NCBI GenBank assembly: GCA_025677835.1
Contig: JAIXMR010000037.1
Coordinates: 124,001 to 188,000, forward strand
Reading direction: 5' to 3'
Origin: Sporodiniella umbellata
Lineage: Eukaryota; Mucoromycota; Mucoromycetes; Mucorales; Rhizopodaceae
DNA: 64,000 bases
Positions 33,134-45,362 of this stretch are shown here, one piece after another. The notes under the pieces were generated by a model. The model searched no databases. It was not told the origin of the DNA and saw only the letters and a list, made by a program, of their open reading frames with translations. A program made the translations under genes and the position numbers. Each line of letters begins with the position of its first letter. Within the stretch, counting starts at the first letter, position 1.

Positions 33134-34508
33134 ATAAACCTTCACTTTTGGAAATAAAGAAATCGTGTTTCAACATTTTTTTTAACGAAAAACAGTAGCG
33201 TATGTACTTTGTGTTAATATTGGGAGCAATACAATGTTTGACCGATTCCAAGTTGGAAAACAGAGAGAAGCCGTCATTACGCTAATATATATATATATAT
33301 ATAATATTTAATATTTTAACAAAAAAAAATACATTCTATTATACTCAACAGCGAAGATACGTTTAGATGCATAGACATTTGACTTTAGTGGATGTCGACA
33401 TAGTTGGCTGAAATAGTTGAAAGAAACAGAAAGTTATGCAGCAAATTTGTCGTGAGATAGTTTTTTGCAACTAGATAGCCTTTAACACATCGCATTTACC
33501 CTGTCAGGCAAAACAGTTTAATGTCGAGGTTGACAGCATTTTCCGTTTTGGAAAACCCGTTGGTATAGGAAACGGTCAGTAAGGAAGCAAGTAAATTTGA
33601 AACCACAAAAGACACACTATATATATAAGTATTTATACATATTTCGTTCTGTCAAAAAAATAATGCTATCGAAATTTTTTGGTGTGGTTTTAAAGGTACA
33701 TAAGGAAACGTTAAGAATCAGTACATAAAGTGATTCCATAAAGCTTGCTGCTGTCTTTCGTTGTTCGCACTGATGGGGGTCGAGTTGGGGCCATACCAGT
33801 TGCCAAACGAAATTGAAGGGTAGATTAGGACACTTGTTTTGAGATCAATACAGGTACTGTCACTACTCTGGAATAGTATTCGAAACACAATGGAGTTCGA
33901 AAACAATGCCCAATTCCTTGAACGGTTCTCCTAAACAATACTGGAGATAGGCTTTTTCAGTTGATTGACAAGAAATCCTGATATGTATTACTTTGATTCA
34001 ATAAAGCTATGTTTACCAATAATGTGATCACTTCAAATCTTTTTTTTTTGACAAGTCATTTTTTCTAACACACACAAGACTTTAGAGTGCATTTTTAAAT
34101 TTGTATTTCCAGAACATATACATCGCTTGGAGTAAAAGTGATAGTCAAACTTGTAAGAAAAAAAAATCAATCGCACGATGGGATCTAAACTTTGATTTTT
34201 GGGACTTCGTAACCAAGGGCAACAGAGTTTCTTTGACAACTGCTCCCAAGTAACAAACATGTGATTTGCATTCAGTTTCGAAAGTGCAGCAACTCACTAT
34301 AAAAGAATTGGTTGGCTGGGAAGTCAAAAGCTTCTCTTCTATTCTATCACTCAGTTTTTGATTTGTAAGCCAACTGTATTACCCGGGTATTGTTTCCCGT
34401 TGAGCCAAAACTGTTTGGCCGACGCTTAGCTTGGATAAAATATAATAGATTGTAGATCATGCATCGCTTTTTACTTGTTTTATTTTATTTATTTATTTAT
34501 CTTGAGAT
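33134..34508. other. Intergenic, AT microsatellite
   Basis: An (AT)n run at 33284-33303, short overlapping frames, no domain. The right part should hold the promoter of the gamma-glutamyltranspeptidase gene. Confidence 0.45.
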
Positions 34509-36807
34509 ATGAGGGAAGAGCAGCAAAGATTAATAGTTGGGGACAAAGGCAAAAAGTCCAGGCTATTCAAGTACTATTACATTCTTGTTATCCCACTTGT
34601 GCTTTTCTTGGGGTCAATTGGAATAGTCTGTACAACTTTTAAAAGTAATTTTGTTTACTTGAAAGAAAATCGATAAACCCCTTTTTCTAATAGGCAACGA
34701 TTCGCTAAGCAGTCCTGTTAAATTTGAAGGGCAGCTAGTAAAAGGATCAAAGGGTGCTGTGGCAGTAGAAACAAAAGAGTGTTCTGATATTGGAGTTCAT
34801 AGTAAATAGCAAAGCCTTTTTTTTTTTTTTAAAAAAAAAACAAAGCAAAACAAAATAAAGCAAACACATCTTTAGTATTGAAAAAAGGCGGAAATGCAGT
34901 AGATGCTGCCATAGCATCCACATTGTGTATCGGTGTTATTGACAACTTTGCAACTGGTAGAATACGCTAACAAATTATGATTTAATTGTACTAAGTTTAT
35001 TATAGGGATTGGAGGGTAAATAGAAACATATTTGCTTGGATCTAAAAACCGTTAATTTTTGGTCCTCCTATAGTGGCGGATTTATGCTCATTCGGTCACC
35101 CAATGGTACTTTTGAATTTATTGACTTTAGAGAGACTGCCCCAGCGGCAGCTTCAAGAGACATGTTTGTAAAAAACCCTTTGCTAGCACGGGTTGGGGGA
35201 TTAGCTGTTGCTATACCGTAAGGCCCTAATGATACACTTTTTCTTTTCTAAATGCTCTTCAAATGTTTAGTGGCGAAATTAGAGGATTGGAGCTAGCACA
35301 CAAAAGGTAAAGACCTGAGATATGTTTATTTTGAAACTTATAATGTTAAAGACATGGTAAACTGCCTTGGTCTATGTTATTTGAACCATCCATTCGTCTA
35401 GCTCATGATGGATTTCAAGTGACAGAGCTATTGAGTCTTCGAGTTGAGGTATATTGAAGCACCTTAAATACAGCTTTCTCATAAAATTAGCACTCAAAAG
35501 ACTGGATGTCAAACAGGGTAGAGTGGACAGATGTCTATTTCAAAAACGGATCGCCTGTAAAAAAGGGGGATACGATCAAGCGACCAAAATTGGCAAACAC
35601 TTTGAAGGAAATTTCAATAAACGGTGCAGATGCTTTTTACAAAAGCAATATAACGGAGTATCTAGTAAAGAAAATACAATCCGCAGGTGGTATTGCAACC
35701 TTAGAAGATTTTACAAACTATAAGCCTGTTGTTAGGCCTACTATTAGTACATACTACCATGGTCATAAAGTAACAACCTGTTCAGAACCAACGAGCGGCC
35801 GTATTTTGTTAAATATGCTTAATGTGGTGGAAAGATTTCAATTCAAAATAGATGGATTTAACGGCTTGAATACCCACAGATTAATAGAGGCTTTCAAGTT
35901 TGGATTCTCTTTAAGAACTGAACTAGGGGATCCTGATTTTGTTCATATCAAAGAGAGGGAGGAAGAAATATCCAGTAAGGATTTTGCATCTACCATTCGA
36001 AAAAAGATAACAGTAAGTTCAGGTATAGCGGAATACATTATAAGCTAAATAAGGTTATACCAGGACGAAAAGACACATGATGTTCTTTATTACGAACCCA
36101 AGTTCGACCACACCGAATCGCATGGTACGATGCATCTGTCTGTTGTAGATGAAAACGATGGTGCTGTTTCTTTGACTTCCACAGTTAACCTCATATTTGG
36201 GTCTCATATTCTTGATGAAAACACAGGAGTTATACTAAATGATCAAATGGATGATTTTTCCATTCCTGGGTACATTTATATCATTAAGAACTATATAAAA
36301 AAAAAGAAGGTAAAGCTAACAAAATCTTGTAGAACTCCCAACATGTTTGGTTTATTTCCAAGCGCATACAATTATGTTGAGCCACTAAAGCGTCCTCTAT
36401 CTTCTGCTACTCCAATTATTATCGAAGCAGACTCTAGCTTTGAATTAGCAATTGGTGGATCCGGCGGTTCTTTGATACCTACTGCCACTTTAAATGTAAC
36501 TTTTTTTTTCCAACTAGCTGAGTCTCATTCTATTTAGGCGATTATCAATATCTTGGACTATGGAAAAAACATATATGATGCTATTGCTTCGCCTCGTTTA
36601 CACCATCAGCTTCTACCAAATATGATTATTGTAGAGCCAGGCTATAGTAAAAGCGTTCAAGCAGAATTAAAGAAGCGTAGACATCAGATATTTGAAATCC
36701 CGCTAGAATATTGCGTTTCAGCTGTCCAAGTTGTCAAGCGCACTTTGAATGGCAATATCGAAGCAGCAAGCGATCCACGAAAAATGGGCATGGCGTCTGC
36801 TTACTGA
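34509..36807 (+). CDS. Gamma-glutamyltranspeptidase, membrane anchored
   Basis: Transfers or hydrolyses the gamma-glutamyl group of glutathione; an Ntn hydrolase that cuts itself into two subunits, usually facing the vacuole lumen or outside. The start at 34509 gives a short basic N-terminus (MREEQQRLIVGDKGKKSRLF) then one TM segment (YYYILVIPLVLFLGSIGIVC), a type II anchor. Many short introns follow; exon 1 ends at 34644. Landmarks: LKKGGNAVDAAIASTLCIGV, GGFMLIRSPNG, DFRETAPAAAS, GLAVAIPGEIRGLE, LEDFTNYKPVVRP, LNTHRLIEAFKFGFSLR, then SHGTMHLSVVDENDGAVSLT where the Thr (codon 36127-36129) is the autocleavage nucleophile, MDDFSIPG, GGSGGSLIP, LHHQLLPNMI and VVKRTLNGNIEAASDPRKMG to the stop at 36805. 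All catalytic blocks are present and in order. Introns at 36282 and 36493 restore frame (GG|A, phase 0). Confidence 0.94.
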
Positions 36808-36933
36808 AGTCATTGAAATTCTTTTATGTATTTTAAAACCTCGAAATGCCAGGAAAGATTATCCACTCAAACAATTTTGGATGGCATTATTGCAATCTTC
36901 ATAAAAAAAAAGTTTTGTTTAAACCTCTTGTAT

Positions 36934-39900
36934 TTAAAACATCTTCATGATCTTGTTTATATTTATATAACGATAGTCTGAACATTCGATATACTTTCTT
37001 AATTCAGATTTGACTACAGAAAATGTGTGTCTCTCTTTTTCCAGGAGTTTTTTCAAGCTCACTAGCAAAGATGTTAGCCACGGTGAACAAATCAAGCAAC
37101 ACTCACTGTTTTCGTCATCTATATATTGTAGGTTTGTCTCGTATTTTTCTATGCTAAACAAATGTAGCAAATAGTTGAGCTGAAGATATAACATTCTCTC
37201 CGAATACTAAGCCGATTGACAAGTTAAAATTCTTCTTCATTTTTTTTCAACTACCTTGCGATTCAACTTCCCATAGCATTCGTTAATAGGGCATTTGTCA
37301 GCTCCTGGTGATATCACCCTTGATTCGAAACCGCAAAGAGGGTTATCACAATGCACTGCACTCTGGTAGTATTTTTTAACATAACTTCGAATAGCCAATA
37401 TAGTTTGTGTAAGAACATTAGCCGTGCTTATCTTCTTGCCGCAGGCATGACAAGTCAAACTCGATAGTATAGTACTGTTGGAGGACCGTATTATTAAACC
37501 ATTGAATTCGGTCTTGTACTCGCATAGTGCACATATAAGATGCAACTTTTCACAAGAATCAAATCTCTTTGGGTCGTTCGAGAGATAAAGATTAGGAGGA
37601 TTGTTTTTTTTTGATTTTTTTTTTGTCGTATCATATTCAACATCTAAAGAAAGACTTAAAAAATTTACAAAGTAAAGGTAGCGATACAAACCTATGTGTT
37701 TCATTAAATCATGTATATCTAAGTTACCAATGGGGTCATATAGACGCGCAATTGGCAGAACAATTTGGTTAATTATGTACCAGTTGTAATCTATGATCAA
37801 GCGTATGAGTTGGCTTTTTTACTATTGCCATTGTATTGTCTTACCTATTTTAAAACTCTGTGTATATACATCCTCTAAAACTTTTGGAACTATATGTTCT
37901 TCTCCTTGTTTACCATCTTTGCACATAAAAAAATTGATGTAATCACCAGCATGTACTATACATCCCCTTCTTTTCATTTCTTCAGCGACAATCACGTGAG
38001 GGTACCGCTTTGTGCCTTTGTATTCTTCCATAGATTTCGAAATTTTCTTTACATTACAGTACAGTGAAAAGAAGAACTAATGTACTGATTTTTTTATGTA
38101 CCTTTCGTATAATAAATTCATCTGTTGAGGCGCCCAAATTTCTCACTGTTGAAACCAGTTCTTTTAAGTATTTATATATACTTTCAGTAATTTCTGATCT
38201 ATCTCTTTTTGAAAAAAACATGTCCAGAACATTTCTTTATAAAAAAGTGAGTTTTCATGTTCAAAACATAATAGTAACTACCTTAAAGAATTTTGTGAAA
38301 AATCGCAAAAGTCTTTGCGATTTACTTCGATGCCTTTAGCTTCAAAAACTTCTTCGAGATTTGTAAGGGTCTCTACAACTTTGATAGCAGCGTATCTCTT
38401 CTTTTTTACTAGTAAAATAGATTTGAAGTAGCAATCAACGTCAATCTGAAGTTGTTTGTATAAGCTATTGACCTGTTTTTTTAAGCTTATGGCTAACTTT
38501 TTAGTCTTTTTAAAACTAAGTTCCTCTGTTCTTATCATAATAGAGTCAGTGTCTCCATAAATAACATCTAAGCCTAACTCATTAGCTAAATCAGTTGTAT
38601 TCTGTAGAATATATCGGCCTTTTGCAGTAATAGACATTGCCAAAGCTTTTGCATAAAAGCGAGAATACGGCGATCCAAGACAGCCATATATTGTATTGGC
38701 TATTAATTTGAGAGCCTTTTGTTCGACATCGTACTAATTTATACAAGAACGTAAAAAAAAAGTAAAGACATGGTTTGCCTACAGTTTTTTTTTTACTTGT
38801 TTTAAAAGAGAGGGACTAGCTTCAGGGTTTAGCATTAAACTCTTTATGTGCTGGCGCCGTGTTACGAATTTTTCGATAATTTTGGACAAGATCCCTGTGG
38901 GCTTATCTACACCTGACTCTTGAAACGCTTTGTCAGTATCGATGTCCTATTTAGTCTTTCTTTTGAGAACCTTGATTTTTGACAAAAAAAAACCTACATC
39001 AGAGCTATAATCCTGAAGTCTCAATGTGGTAAAACACATATTGTATTCTCTTATAATAGAGGGGTAAAGACTATTAAAGTCTAGCAAAATGACATATTTT
39101 TTGTATAGTCCTGGCTTCGGTTCTAAAACTAAACCGCCAGAGTAGTCGGATTTGGTTGAGCTATCTCCAGCTTCATTTCTAAAGTTCCTCCCGCTATACT
39201 TTTTATCTGGACAAATATAGCCAAGACCATAGAAAGCATGCTGTAAAAGATATTCGTTTCTGTCAATGTGTGATCCACCATCAATATTACTTGACCTTAA
39301 AAAATAGTAAATCATTTCGTTTAGCGAAAACCACAACAAAATACGTTTGCACTTTTAATTACCATAGATTGCCAGCTATTCTTGTTAGCTGCAGAGACAA
39401 CTGAAGTGCTTGTAATTTAAAAGCGATACACAAACTTATGTATGCATCCCTCAATCCATGATTTGCTATCTTTAGTAAGCCTTCACCACTTTTGTATAAT
39501 TCAGATAAATTAGACAAGTCAAGCTCTTCTCTTTCAATATTCAGCTGAGACTTGGCCAACTCAGACAAATCGTAAGATTTACACCGAACAAGTTCTTGGG
39601 AGGCCAAGAATGTATCGCAAATCAATCTTCCACTCATACTTAATCGCATTGAATACGAAAGTTTATCACTGATACTAGTATTTATTCTTGGCCAACTAAG
39701 AAACAAACAGAGCAAATCAGCCTTTGAAAAGCAACACATTTTACAAATACCTTTGAAGCTGCAGCCTTCCTAGCTTGTGCCAATAAACAATATTGTTTTG
39801 TTTCATTTTTTGAAAAATCATGTTCAATTCACTGTTCCAGACTTTATGGCCGACAATAACGTCTGGGTCAATCTGATTGATTTTTGCTATAACCATAAAT

Positions 39901-41926
39901 ATTAGTCCTGTCAACTGTCTGTTTGATTTCACACAAACCAGAGATGTATGAAAGCAGCGCAAACTCGGAACGCTCTAAACGTATATCGTGCGAGTTCTCC
40001 AACTTTTCTTTTTTGAGAATCTCACCAATGTCGTCTGGGAAAGAAGTGTTGGAAAATAGACGAATAGCCGAAAATTTCAAAGCGCTGTTTTGGTCAAGCA
40101 CTCTTAGGTCATCTAAATCTATATACATGTCAATCTTTTTAAAAAAAAACTACCCCTTCATAACTACCTTTATACGTCAAGACCCCACTAATAGATAAGA
40201 TTTCATTTTTTACAGACTTTTGACATTTGACAGATAAAACTTTTAGAGGTGGGTCCCCTTTTGAGGTTTGAACTACTTCACACGAGTTTGGGTCTCGTAT
40301 AATCACATTAGTTTTAGACCAGGTATGCTATTGTATTATTTTGAGTTTCAAAGTTCTATTCAGATAAATGTCCATAATATGTTTACTTGTTCTTTTGCAA
40401 GTAATGCTTGTTTAAAAGAAATCCATCCCGGGCCAACGATTTTTCTATCTATAATAAATCGCTCCAAAGGAGAACTACTAACTCCAAAAACGTGCTGGAA
40501 GGTTTCTCCAGTCAAGCCTCTTGGGATCTCAGGATCTTTTTTTTTTGAAAAAAAAAAAAAAACCAATGTCATTATACGAGAAAGGAAAATTTGAGTTACC
40601 TTTATAACTGTAGTTGACTTTAATATACTGTGTTTCGAAAGGTACATCTGGCAATCCAAATACATATTTTCGTGTACAAATGTTTGTTTCCCAAACGCGA
40701 ATGTTCTTGGAAGTAAGAATACTCTCTATTTCTTCAATAACGTCTGAAGCGCTTACAGATTCACTTAAGCTTCCTGTGTCTTTGTTATTTGAAAGTTTAC
40801 TTTATCTTAGAAGAGGCTACAATGTACATTTGTTTGCTTGGTCTATTACCGCTTAGCTTGAATTTTCTTGGGAGAACATATATCTCTCTTTGTATATTTT
40901 GAACTATTGCGCAACAACTTGTATAACCATCACTAGGATTTTCGTAGTGCTAGACAGCATATGATGGGTTAGTGCTCCTGAAATTAAAGACAAAGAACAG
41001 GTACTTTTCCAAACAGATAAATGTCACCCTTATTTTCGTCGCTGTAAGCATCATACCACCACATTTCAAATCCTCTTATTTCTTTTGAATTATCAATAAC
41101 GCAACAACTCAAACTTCCCTTAGGGCTTTCCTGAAACGGCAATTCTGCGATTCTGTCTAGTAATGTGAATGAAGTTTCTGCTTCTAAATTTTGCTTTATC
41201 AAAGTATCGCTTAAACTATAAGACTCCAACTGCTGCATGGGCTTATCCAAAACAGAACTTCCTGCGCTTTGACTATCTGACAATGTATGTGTATATCTTA
41301 CAGGCAAAACACTCATGTTTTCCTCTCTCTGTTGAGTTTGGTTAATTTTTAAAGTCTCGAGTCTTTTTTGTTTTAGTGTTTCCTTTGTGAACATATATAA
41401 AAGATTAGATGCTGAACTATCAACTAACGTATCTAATTGATTAATGAACGCAAAATCTGAAGCTCCTTTGTTCAGTGTAGTCTCTGGAATGTGATCCGCT
41501 GATTCTTGTAACTCTTCAGCAAGACTTGCTATGTCATTCATTATTGAAGTATCATTTAGTATAGAATCTTCTTGTGCCTCTTCAACAATGCCTGTCATGC
41601 TGTTTATTATCGAAGCGTCGTTTTGTATAGAAGTCTCTTGTTTTTGACTCTCTTCATCCGTTTCCAATTTAAACAAAGAAGCTTCGAATTGTTGCGTTTT
41701 GGGTTTAGGTTTGTGTTCAAATAATCAAAAAACGCGTAATGAGTTATATGTTAAGTTACTGCTCAATAAACCAAGAAAGTGCTGTGCCATGGACTAAAAA
41801 ATTTTAAAAAAAAGTCAGTTGAATCAAAACCTGCTCTTAAAACATACGACTTACTGAATCAGCATCGTTTTTTTGCCGCTTTGGGGGCCTATCGGATAAG
41901 TTTGTATTGCTTTGAAAATCTGGCAT
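36934..41926 (-). CDS. POL1: DNA polymerase alpha catalytic subunit
   Basis: The replicative B-family polymerase that extends primase RNA primers. At least eleven exons on the minus strand; internal ends are approximate. The proposed start is MPDFQSNTNLSDRPPKRQKN (ATG 41926), followed by an exon with MAQHFLGLLS, then an acidic linker (41676 down) rich in Asp, Glu and Asn, and MWWYDAYSDENKGDIYLFGK. Catalytic landmarks: GGLVLEPKPGLYKKYVILLD, FNSLYPSIIREYN (motif A, about 39100-39040), LAMSITAKGRYILQNTTDLA and VIYGDTDSIMIRTEE (motif C, about 38570). The C-terminus has the Zn modules LICALCEYKTEF, LTCHACGKKI, CDNPLCGFESR, CPINECYGKLNRK, then YLQLNYLLHLFSIEKYE and a stop at 36934. The family's usual long N-terminus, with the conserved DDDG-type block, was not found upstream, so the first exon may be missed or the protein is short there. 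Confidence 0.93.
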
Positions 41927-43271
41927 TCGATCTACAAGTTTTTTTTTTAAAAAAAAGAAAATAGTAAAAAACGATTTAATGCACTGACTTTAAAATACGT
42001 CGTCTTGTAAAGTTCATTGTCTTGATGTTTATGTAGAAACACTGGAGCTAAGAAACCGAAAAAAAAATGCAGCCGAGTCATCAGTTGGGCCTAACATTGC
42101 GGGATTTATTGTATTGGCTTGTGAAATAAAACTCAAGGTCTTATACCAAAAAAATATAGAAATTAGTCTATTTGTATTATACAACACCATGTGAGATTGC
42201 CACACTGAACCGAGCTTTGTGCTTACCCAGTTTTTACAAAAAAAAAATATTGGATACCTTTTTCCCCAATTTATTTACTGAGACATTGCTTTTTTTTAAA
42301 GAAAGCATCAAAGCGAAAATATAATACGATTATTAACAGAGTGGTTTGTAGCGAATATTTTGAAGCGTTAAATGCAAAAGTGACATTAAACCCGAAAAAC
42401 CCCGGATAGTTTTTCCTTCCCTTTTCCCTACAATGTACAGTATCAACGAAATTATTTCTTTCGAATTGAGTAAAAACTTAAAGTTTCAATAAGCCATTCA
42501 AGATATACATAGATTTCGGCTAAATAAACTGGTAGTCTTCGTAATATCAATTTCTATAACTATGAATAGCTACTAGAGTATTGGGTGGAAACAAACTAAT
42601 CACAATGTACTAAAAGGTAATACAGCTAAATCCAAAAGCTGAGCTTTTTAAAACTGAATTAAAATGGGCATTGAGGCCAATAAAGGGTAAAGTTGAGAAT
42701 TAACTATGTTGAAATCAGCGTCATATCTATTTCTTGAGTAGCTGTCTTTCTCTTTTGGCCGTATAGTACACTAAATAAAAACATAGTCTTTGAAGGGAAA
42801 ATCAGAAACTACTATTCATTGAGTTACAACTGCTTTGTTTACTTTCAGATCAACTTAGTTCTTGTAAAACCGAAAGTTTTCAAATACACGCTTGACAATC
42901 TAAAAATACGCTCTGGATGAGACTATGTGTTTTTGATAAATGTTGAATATACCAACACCCTTATTTCCATATTGAGGAAAAGGAGAGATAAATCTTAAAA
43001 ACATATACCATCACTTGACTAAAAAAAAGTGCTATTTACTCCGCAATAACAAAGGGAAAAAACCTTGGGTGTACAAAAATATATGAACAAAAGAAAAAAC
43101 TTCGTAAGACAGTAACACGGACCTTTATTGTGGTAATACGTGAAGTAATTATATCTCTTTTCTCAATCTCTCACGTTGTTGTTATTTCTTCTCTCTTTTT
43201 TCATATAAAGAATTAAAAAAGACTAGAGATCTAAAGGCTACTGTTTCTTTTAAAAAAAAATATTGACCAAA
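41927..43271. other. Divergent promoter interval
   Basis: Between POL1 (minus) and the mucin-like gene (plus). Contains a T10A8 tract (41939-41956), many short A runs and no coding frame. An upstream POL1 exon could hide near 42000-42100 but I could not read one. Confidence 0.45.
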
Positions 43272-44362
43272 ATGAAGCTCAGGTTTTCAATGCAACTCGC
43301 TCTGTTTTCAGTGACCCTTTTCCAGTCCCTTTTTTTGAGCATTGATTGTCAAAAACTCACAGAGGATCAGGTTTTACCTTCTGATACCCCCAAAACCGTT
43401 CCACCTATCGTTCCTGAGACAACTACTTTTACCCTACCAACTACAACCCCCAGACCGCCTGTTATTCCTCGCCCACCAACTACTACACCTACAATTGCTA
43501 CAACTACTTTATCAACTCTACATCCCCCAGGTTCTACCATAAACACTGTAGTTGTACCATCTGGTGTAACTACCACACCTCCATTTGTACTTTCATCCAG
43601 CGTACGCCCATCTTCATCAAGCGCCACTACATCTAGTACAGCAACCAGCTCAAGTAGCTCTACCAATTCCCCTATTGCATCAAGCTCTTCTACAAGTAGT
43701 ACATCTTCGTCTGCATCTATATCACCAACCCTAACTCCAGTCAATAAAGGGGACAGCTCGGATACGCCCACAATTGTTGGAGCTGTAGTAGGCGGAATAG
43801 GTTTGTGAGAAGATAAAAGAAAAGCACACATACTCAATTTTGTTCTCCGTTTGTAGTTGGTATTGCGTTGATTGGTGGTATTTTGGCTTGTATAAGTCGC
43901 AAAGGAGGATGCACTAAAAAGAGAAAAGAGCGAAGAAAGAAGCCTGATTTCGAAGAGTATGGGTTAGGAGACTCTCAAACTCAAAAGACTGCACCTATGA
44001 TTCAAAAACCCCCACCACCTACAATTCCAAGGTTGAATGACCAAGGTAATTACTATCAAGACAACTATCAAAGCTACAATTACCCTCAGGAGGACTATAA
44101 TGCACACAATCAGCAACAGGGGGGATACTACTACCCCCAGCTTCAACACCAGTACCAACATCAGCCAGATTATTACAATGATGGCGGCTACTACTACGAT
44201 CATAATGTAGAAGCTGCATCGCCCACAATGTACTCAAATTCGCCAACAAACCAACATTACAGTCCCCAAGGATACGCTACAAATAACAGTAGTGGTGGAT
44301 ATCCGTCCATGTATCAACACCAGAGCAATAGCAAACCTGACGATACTACGTATCGCCGCTAG
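43272..44362 (+). CDS. Mucin-like single-pass surface protein (Mid2/Wsc-like layout)
   Basis: Two exons, 43272-43800 and 43857-44362, 344 residues. A signal peptide (MKLRFSMQLALFSVTLFQSL) is followed by an extracellular Thr/Pro-rich then Ser/Thr-rich stalk (residues 40-150), surely heavily O-mannosylated, then one TM segment built across the splice (IVGAVVGGIG-VVGIALIGGILA), a basic stop-transfer (RKGGCTKKRKERRKK) and a cytoplasmic tail rich in Gln, Asn and Tyr (NYYQDNYQSYNYPQED, YYYPQLQHQYQHQPDYYNDG). This is the layout of fungal cell-wall stress sensors (Mid2, Wsc) and related proteins, but there is no WSC domain and no specific family was recognised. The Q/N/Y-rich tail is prion-like. The splice phase is 1 (G|TT). 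Confidence 0.8.
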
Positions 44363-45362
44363 CGCCACAAAAAATTGAGTACAAAAAACAATAAAGTAAC
44401 AGAAAAAAGGTTATAACTGATCAATGTTTCTTTTTTTCTTTCGCCTTCAACTTTTCATTCGTGCTTAAAAAGCTTATTTTTTTTTTTTAAAAACATAAAT
44501 GGGCTGTCGCCTTCAATAGTAAGCCAAAATCCCCATTAGTGACAAGAAGTAAATAGCTTACTCTTCGAATGCAACGCTGCTATTATTCTGCTTTATTATC
44601 ATACCTCTTGTTTTAGAATGAACCAATGGAAATACAAGACTGTTGCACTTTAGTTTTTGGAAAAAAAAAAACAACAACAACAGGCTGTGAAGAGCCACAA
44701 GTCTATGATAATGCCTGAAAGCTTAAATCAAAAGGCTGAAATTTTTATATATAGTAAAGAGACAGAATTGAGCAATACAAAATATTTTGAATCTATCACA
44801 TTATCCGCATTGGCTGTTAGATTAGCTGCAATTATCTGAATTTTTATTGAGTGCATACGAAGCCTAATAATGTCTCTTCCGAACAAACTATGTATACATA
44901 TAGCAAAGTATTTGAATTTTTAGCAGTCTAATAGTTTCACGAGCACAACTAAGATTGCAAAATATATCTACCGCTTCTACTCGATCTGTTAGTTTAAACA
45001 TGCTGACTTTTATAATTCTAAACTAGTCAGAATTTATTTACATCTCAAACGATCACACAGCATACTGTAATCTGATTAAAGGCTTAATGTGGTTTTTGCT
45101 CTCTTCATTTTTTTTTTTTTTTTTTTTAGTATGAGTCTTTTTAAAAAGACTGTTATTTTACGAAAAGGCATCAAGAGGCAGTTCTATTCAAAAATAGGAT
45201 ATATTTAAATCAAGAGCGTAAAAGCCAGCATGTGCCCCCTTTTTTTATTTCAATTTTATTAGTTAATTTCTATAAAATATATATATATATATATATACAA
45301 TAATTAAATATACTGAATAAAGTTTGGTTGTTAAACAGAGATGTGTGTCAACGTTTTGGAGC
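44363..45362. other. Tail-to-tail intergenic with AT repeat
   Basis: A T12A5 tract at 44477-44493, an 18-base T run near 45111-45128 and an (AT)n repeat at 45277-45297. No gene. Confidence 0.5.
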
